From: Flavipsychrobacter stenotrophus
GTDB taxonomy: Bacteria; Bacteroidota; Bacteroidia; Chitinophagales; Chitinophagaceae
Direction: 5' to 3'
DNA: 36,828 nucleotides
Assembly (NCBI GenBank): GCA_945902755.1
Contig: CAMDNC010000014.1
Span: 1 to 36,828, forward strand
Shown: piece after piece, positions 34,728 through 36,828 of the stretch
How the letters are laid out: each line of letters starts with the position of its first letter
Numbering within the stretch: position 1 is the stretch's first letter
Position numbers and translations under genes: made by a program
Notes under the pieces: model-generated
Databases searched by the model: none
What the model was told of the DNA's origin: nothing
The model's input: only the letters and a program-made list of their open reading frames with translations

Positions 34728-35735
34728 TTAGGCTCCTACAAATTCCATTGCTTTTTCTACCATGTTTTTAGAGCCTATAAATATAGGTACACGCTGGTGT
34801 AGCTCTGTGGGTACTATATCCAATATGCGCTCGTGATTGTTTACTGCTTTACCGCCTGCCGCCTCTAGTATAAAAGCCATTGGGTTGCACTCATATTGTA
34901 AGCGTAATTTGCCTTTAGGCGCACTTTTGTCGCCCGGATACATAAATATGCCACCTTTTATAAGTGTGCGGTGCATATCAGCGACCATTGAGCCTATGTA
35001 GCGTTGTGTGTAGGGTCTGCCATCTTCTTTACTCTCTTCCATACAGTAACGTAGGTAAGCCAGCATACTGTCTTCATACTTTACGCTATTGCCCTGATTG
35101 ATAGAGTATATTTTGCCATTTTCTTTGCACTGCATGTTGGGGTGAGACAAACAAAACTCACCGATCGACGGCTCTAGTGTAAAGCCATTTACGCCCAATT
35201 TGGTTGCATACACCATCATCGTGCTACTACCATAAATGATGTAACCTGCAGCTACTAGCTTATTGCCGGGTTGTAAAAAGTCTTCTTCAGTACACGTAGT
35301 ACCTAATGGGCTCACACGACGATAAATAGAGAATATAGTACCTATAGATGCATTAACGTCTATGTTAGACGAGCCATCTAGTGGGTCGAATAGTACTACA
35401 TATTTAGCATTGCACGAGAATGTATCTTCATAAGATACGTGGTTGTCATTCTCTTCAGATGCTATACCTGCACATTCTGAGCAGTTCTTCAGTATGTTGA
35501 TCAGGGTTTCATTGGCAAACACATCTAGTTTCATTTGCTCTTCGCCCTGCACATTGGTAGCACCATGTTTGCCTAGTATATCCACTAGGCCCGCTTTGCG
35601 CACTTGTTTGTTGATGATTTTACCTGCCAGTCCCAGATCTCTAAGCAGTGCCGATAAGTCTCCGGTTGCTTGTGGAAATTTGCGTGTCTCTTGGATGGTG
35701 AACTCATCCATCGTTATTAATTTGCTCTGCGACAT
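34728..35735 (-). CDS. fbp: Class I fructose-1,6-bisphosphatase
   Basis: The 335-residue gluconeogenic enzyme hydrolyses fructose-1,6-bisphosphate to fructose-6-phosphate. Visible motifs: the active-site acidic pair in ASEEND (E94, E95), the metal-binding FDPLDGSSN (116-124), [14 protein letters not shown] with substrate-binding Arg/Lys, and [21 protein letters not shown] near the C-terminus. Length and order match the class I family. It is cytoplasmic. The -7 box lies at 35762-35769. It is a single-gene unit; the next gene on the same strand begins upstream, with 110 bp between. Confidence 0.96.
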   Translation of the reverse strand: MSQSKLITMDEFTIQETRKFPQATGDLSALLRDLGLAGKIINKQVRKAGLVDILGKHGATNVQGEEQMKLDVFANETLINILKNCSECAGIASEENDNHVSYEDTFSCNAKYVVLFDPLDGSSNIDVNASIGTIFSIYRRVSPLGTTCTEEDFLQPGNKLVAAGYIIYGSSTMMVYATKLGVNGFTLEPSIGEFCLSHPNMQCKENGKIYSINQGNSVKYEDSMLAYLRYCMEESKEDGRPYTQRYIGSMVADMHRTLIKGGIFMYPGDKSAPKGKLRLQYECNPMAFILEAAGGKAVNNHERILDIVPTELHQRVPIFIGSKNMVEKAMEFVGA

Positions 35736-35761
35736 TACTTTTACGTATTGTTTATTTTGTT

Positions 35762-35769
35762 CAAAATTA
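35762..35769 (-). promoter_or_regulatory. Putative -7 box of fbp
   Basis: TAATTTTG on the minus strand matches TAnnTTTG and lies 26 nt upstream of the start at 35735. No -33 element is at the expected spacing. Confidence 0.5.
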
Positions 35770-35845
35770 CCATGTTATCGCCAATGTAGGTAACACAACC
35801 CTCAAAAAAGGTGTGATTCTACATGGTGTGTTCTTTTGTTAGTGC

Positions 35846-36394
35846 TTACCTGCTCAGTTCAAAACGCTCAGAAGCTGGTTGACCGTTCATGGTGCCATAT
35901 ATCACTGCAGTTAGTTTATTGTTGGCAAGTTTGTAGTACACTATACGGTTGGGGAAGTCATGTTCTTTATTTTCAAACACAAAACTATCTGCCACCGCAC
36001 TCGTCATCTCAAACGGTATGGGCTGGTCGTTATTCTGTCCCTTTACAGTAGGTATGTAGTATGTGTTGTTTTCCTTTTTTTCTACCACTATTGTTTCAGA
36101 CACTATCGTGTCCTTACCCACCACCATGCCGCTTCTGCCGGTCATAGTGCCATTGTCATTCAGTTTCCAGTCTTCAAATGCTATGCCCACCTTGCTAGGG
36201 TTTTGCCACCAGCCATTGAGCCAGTGTAGCTCATGCACATCGCTTTGGGTGGTGTTGGCAGGGGCTACCATGGTGGTATCAGCAGCAGTTGTACCAGCGG
36301 GCGCTTCGGCTGTGTTGCCACAACTCATGGTAGCAGTTATAACACTGGCTATCACTGCCAGTTGTACTGAGTGTTGAATAGATTTTACAGTCAT
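35846..36394 (-). CDS. Probable lipoprotein with a DUF6265-like domain
   Basis: The 182-residue protein starts with a signal sequence (MTVKSIQHSVQLAVIASV) ending in an imperfect lipobox (TMSC-GN). A Thr/Ala-rich spacer follows, then a ~110-residue domain: HELHWLNGWWQN, GTMTGRSGMVVGKDTIV, NNTYYIPTV, DSFVFENKEHDFPNRIVYY and GTMNGQPASERFELSR. This has the lipocalin/calycin-like pattern of DUF6265-type proteins; ligand unknown. The frame is open back to 36574, but that extension would overlap the divergent gene at 36514 and lacks a signal-like start; M at 36394 gives a proper signal peptide. A TAAGTTTA -7-like box lies at 36416-36423. Confidence 0.7.
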   Translation of the reverse strand: MTVKSIQHSVQLAVIASVITATMSCGNTAEAPAGTTAADTTMVAPANTTQSDVHELHWLNGWWQNPSKVGIAFEDWKLNDNGTMTGRSGMVVGKDTIVSETIVVEKKENNTYYIPTVKGQNNDQPIPFEMTSAVADSFVFENKEHDFPNRIVYYKLANNKLTAVIYGTMNGQPASERFELSR

Positions 36395-36513
36395 TTTATG
36401 TGTGTTTTTCTGTGGTAAACTTACAATAATTATTGAGTCCGTTGTTTTCATCATCCCTCCTTTCATTTTGCGGAGCTCAGGGTTAGTATATTGCACCACA
36501 AATGCAAGGTAGT

Positions 36514-36828
36514 ATGAGAGTTTTGTTGTTTTTAGTTGTGTTGTGCGCCCAATGGTCAGCATTTGCAGGGCCATTAAGGCCCGGTTTTGATGCCGATGAA
36601 TACATCGAAACCCTACAGCGTTGCTCGGGGCATATGGACCGAGTTCTGTTTCCCAAAACTGCCCCCAAGCTTAAGTATACCCGTTTATACAAATCGCCCG
36701 AAATGGGGCTGCACAACCAGTGGAGCCTGTGGCGCAGTGCCGATGGTGCTACCATAGCCATCAATCTCAGGGGCACAGTACCTGCCACTGACAACGGTAT
36801 GGAGAATATATTTGCAGCCATGATACCT
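36514..36828 (+). CDS. Start of a secreted class-3-lipase-like protein (3' truncated by window end)
   Basis: The frame runs off the window. The first ATG is at 36502, but MRVLLFLVVLCAQWSAFA at 36514 gives the cleaner signal peptide. The mature part (GFDADEYIETLQRCSGHMDR, YTRLYKSPEMGLHNQWSLW, TIAINLRGTVP, MENIFAAMIP) matches the N-terminal part of the alpha/beta-hydrolase lipase-3 group, in which 'I.LRGT' precedes the GHSxG nucleophile elbow. That elbow lies outside the window, so activity is unproven. It is divergent from the lipoprotein gene with about 120 bp between starts. Confidence 0.7.
   Translation, partial: MRVLLFLVVLCAQWSAFAGPLRPGFDADEYIETLQRCSGHMDRVLFPKTAPKLKYTRLYKSPEMGLHNQWSLWRSADGATIAINLRGTVPATDNGMENIFAAMIP

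Overview
The window looks like a chromosomal segment of a Bacteroidota bacterium, most probably of the Chitinophagales/Chitinophagaceae type. Three kinds of evidence point there. (1) Three proteins carry type IX secretion system (T9SS) C-terminal sorting domains, two of type A and one of the type B 'gliding-motility-associated' class. (2) Many genes are preceded by the Bacteroidota -7 promoter box TAnnTTTG, some with a TTTG/TTG -33 element about 20 nt upstream, and almost none has a Shine-Dalgarno sequence. (3) Several families are typical of the phylum, such as a ferredoxin next to a LuxC-like acyl-CoA reductase and a large propeller/beta-barrel surface protein. I see no tRNA, rRNA, CRISPR array, insertion sequence, integrase or phage gene. 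The species assignment is inference.

Layout. 1-606 is the 3' end of a T9SS type A secreted protein. 755-2371 is a GT-C-like polytopic membrane protein. 2448-2879 (-) is a small membrane protein. 3023-4555 is an ALDH7-type aldehyde dehydrogenase. 4667-5920 is an exported protein of unknown function with a barrel-like C-terminus. 6022-6723 is an orphan OmpR-type response regulator. 6804-7406 (-) is a Mn-type superoxide dismutase. 7732-15390 encodes a 2552-residue T9SS adhesin-like protein with 25 tandem BIG2/Ig-like repeats. 15491-16279 is an AIM24-family protein, 16358-17428 (-) is ilvE, 17583-18071 is a small unknown protein that may resemble the DNA polymerase III psi subunit, and 18142-19098 is oxyR. 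19305-20153 is a YkuD_2 L,D-transpeptidase-like protein. 20220-20627 is a tiny exported TonB-plug-like protein. 20631-21269 (-) is an MBL-fold hydrolase. 21417-24812 is a 1131-residue surface protein (pseudo-peptidase, TolB-like propeller, Omp85-like barrel). 24901-26181 is an O-antigen ligase/polymerase-type membrane protein. 26182-27294 (-) is dprA, 27367-27861 is a DUF6438 protein, 27922-28269 (-) is a dicluster ferredoxin, and 28366-29367 is a LuxC-type acyl-CoA reductase. 29459-32110 (-) is a LamG/Ig-like T9SS type B protein. 34499-32286 (-) is an M16 protease plus FabK/NMO-like two-gene unit. 34728-35735 (-) is fbp, 35846-36394 (-) is a lipoprotein-like protein, and 36514 to the edge is the start of a secreted class-3-lipase-like gene.

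The genes mostly form single-gene transcription units separated by strong hairpins, several of them bidirectional between convergent genes. Functional themes are the cell surface (three T9SS cargos, the propeller/barrel protein, O-antigen ligase, GT-C protein, L,D-transpeptidase), oxidative stress (SOD and OxyR, not adjacent) and core metabolism (ilvE, fbp, ALDH, FabK-like). No obvious defence or biosynthetic gene cluster is present. The most distinctive items are: the giant repeat protein, whose 450-bp two-domain duplication is conserved in protein but heavily diverged at synonymous sites; a pair of mutually exclusive hairpins at its promoter; the possible psi-like protein upstream of oxyR; the zinc-ligand-less peptidase domain fused to a propeller and barrel; and the standalone TonB-plug-like mini-protein. 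Motif positions were read by eye, and no database search was run.
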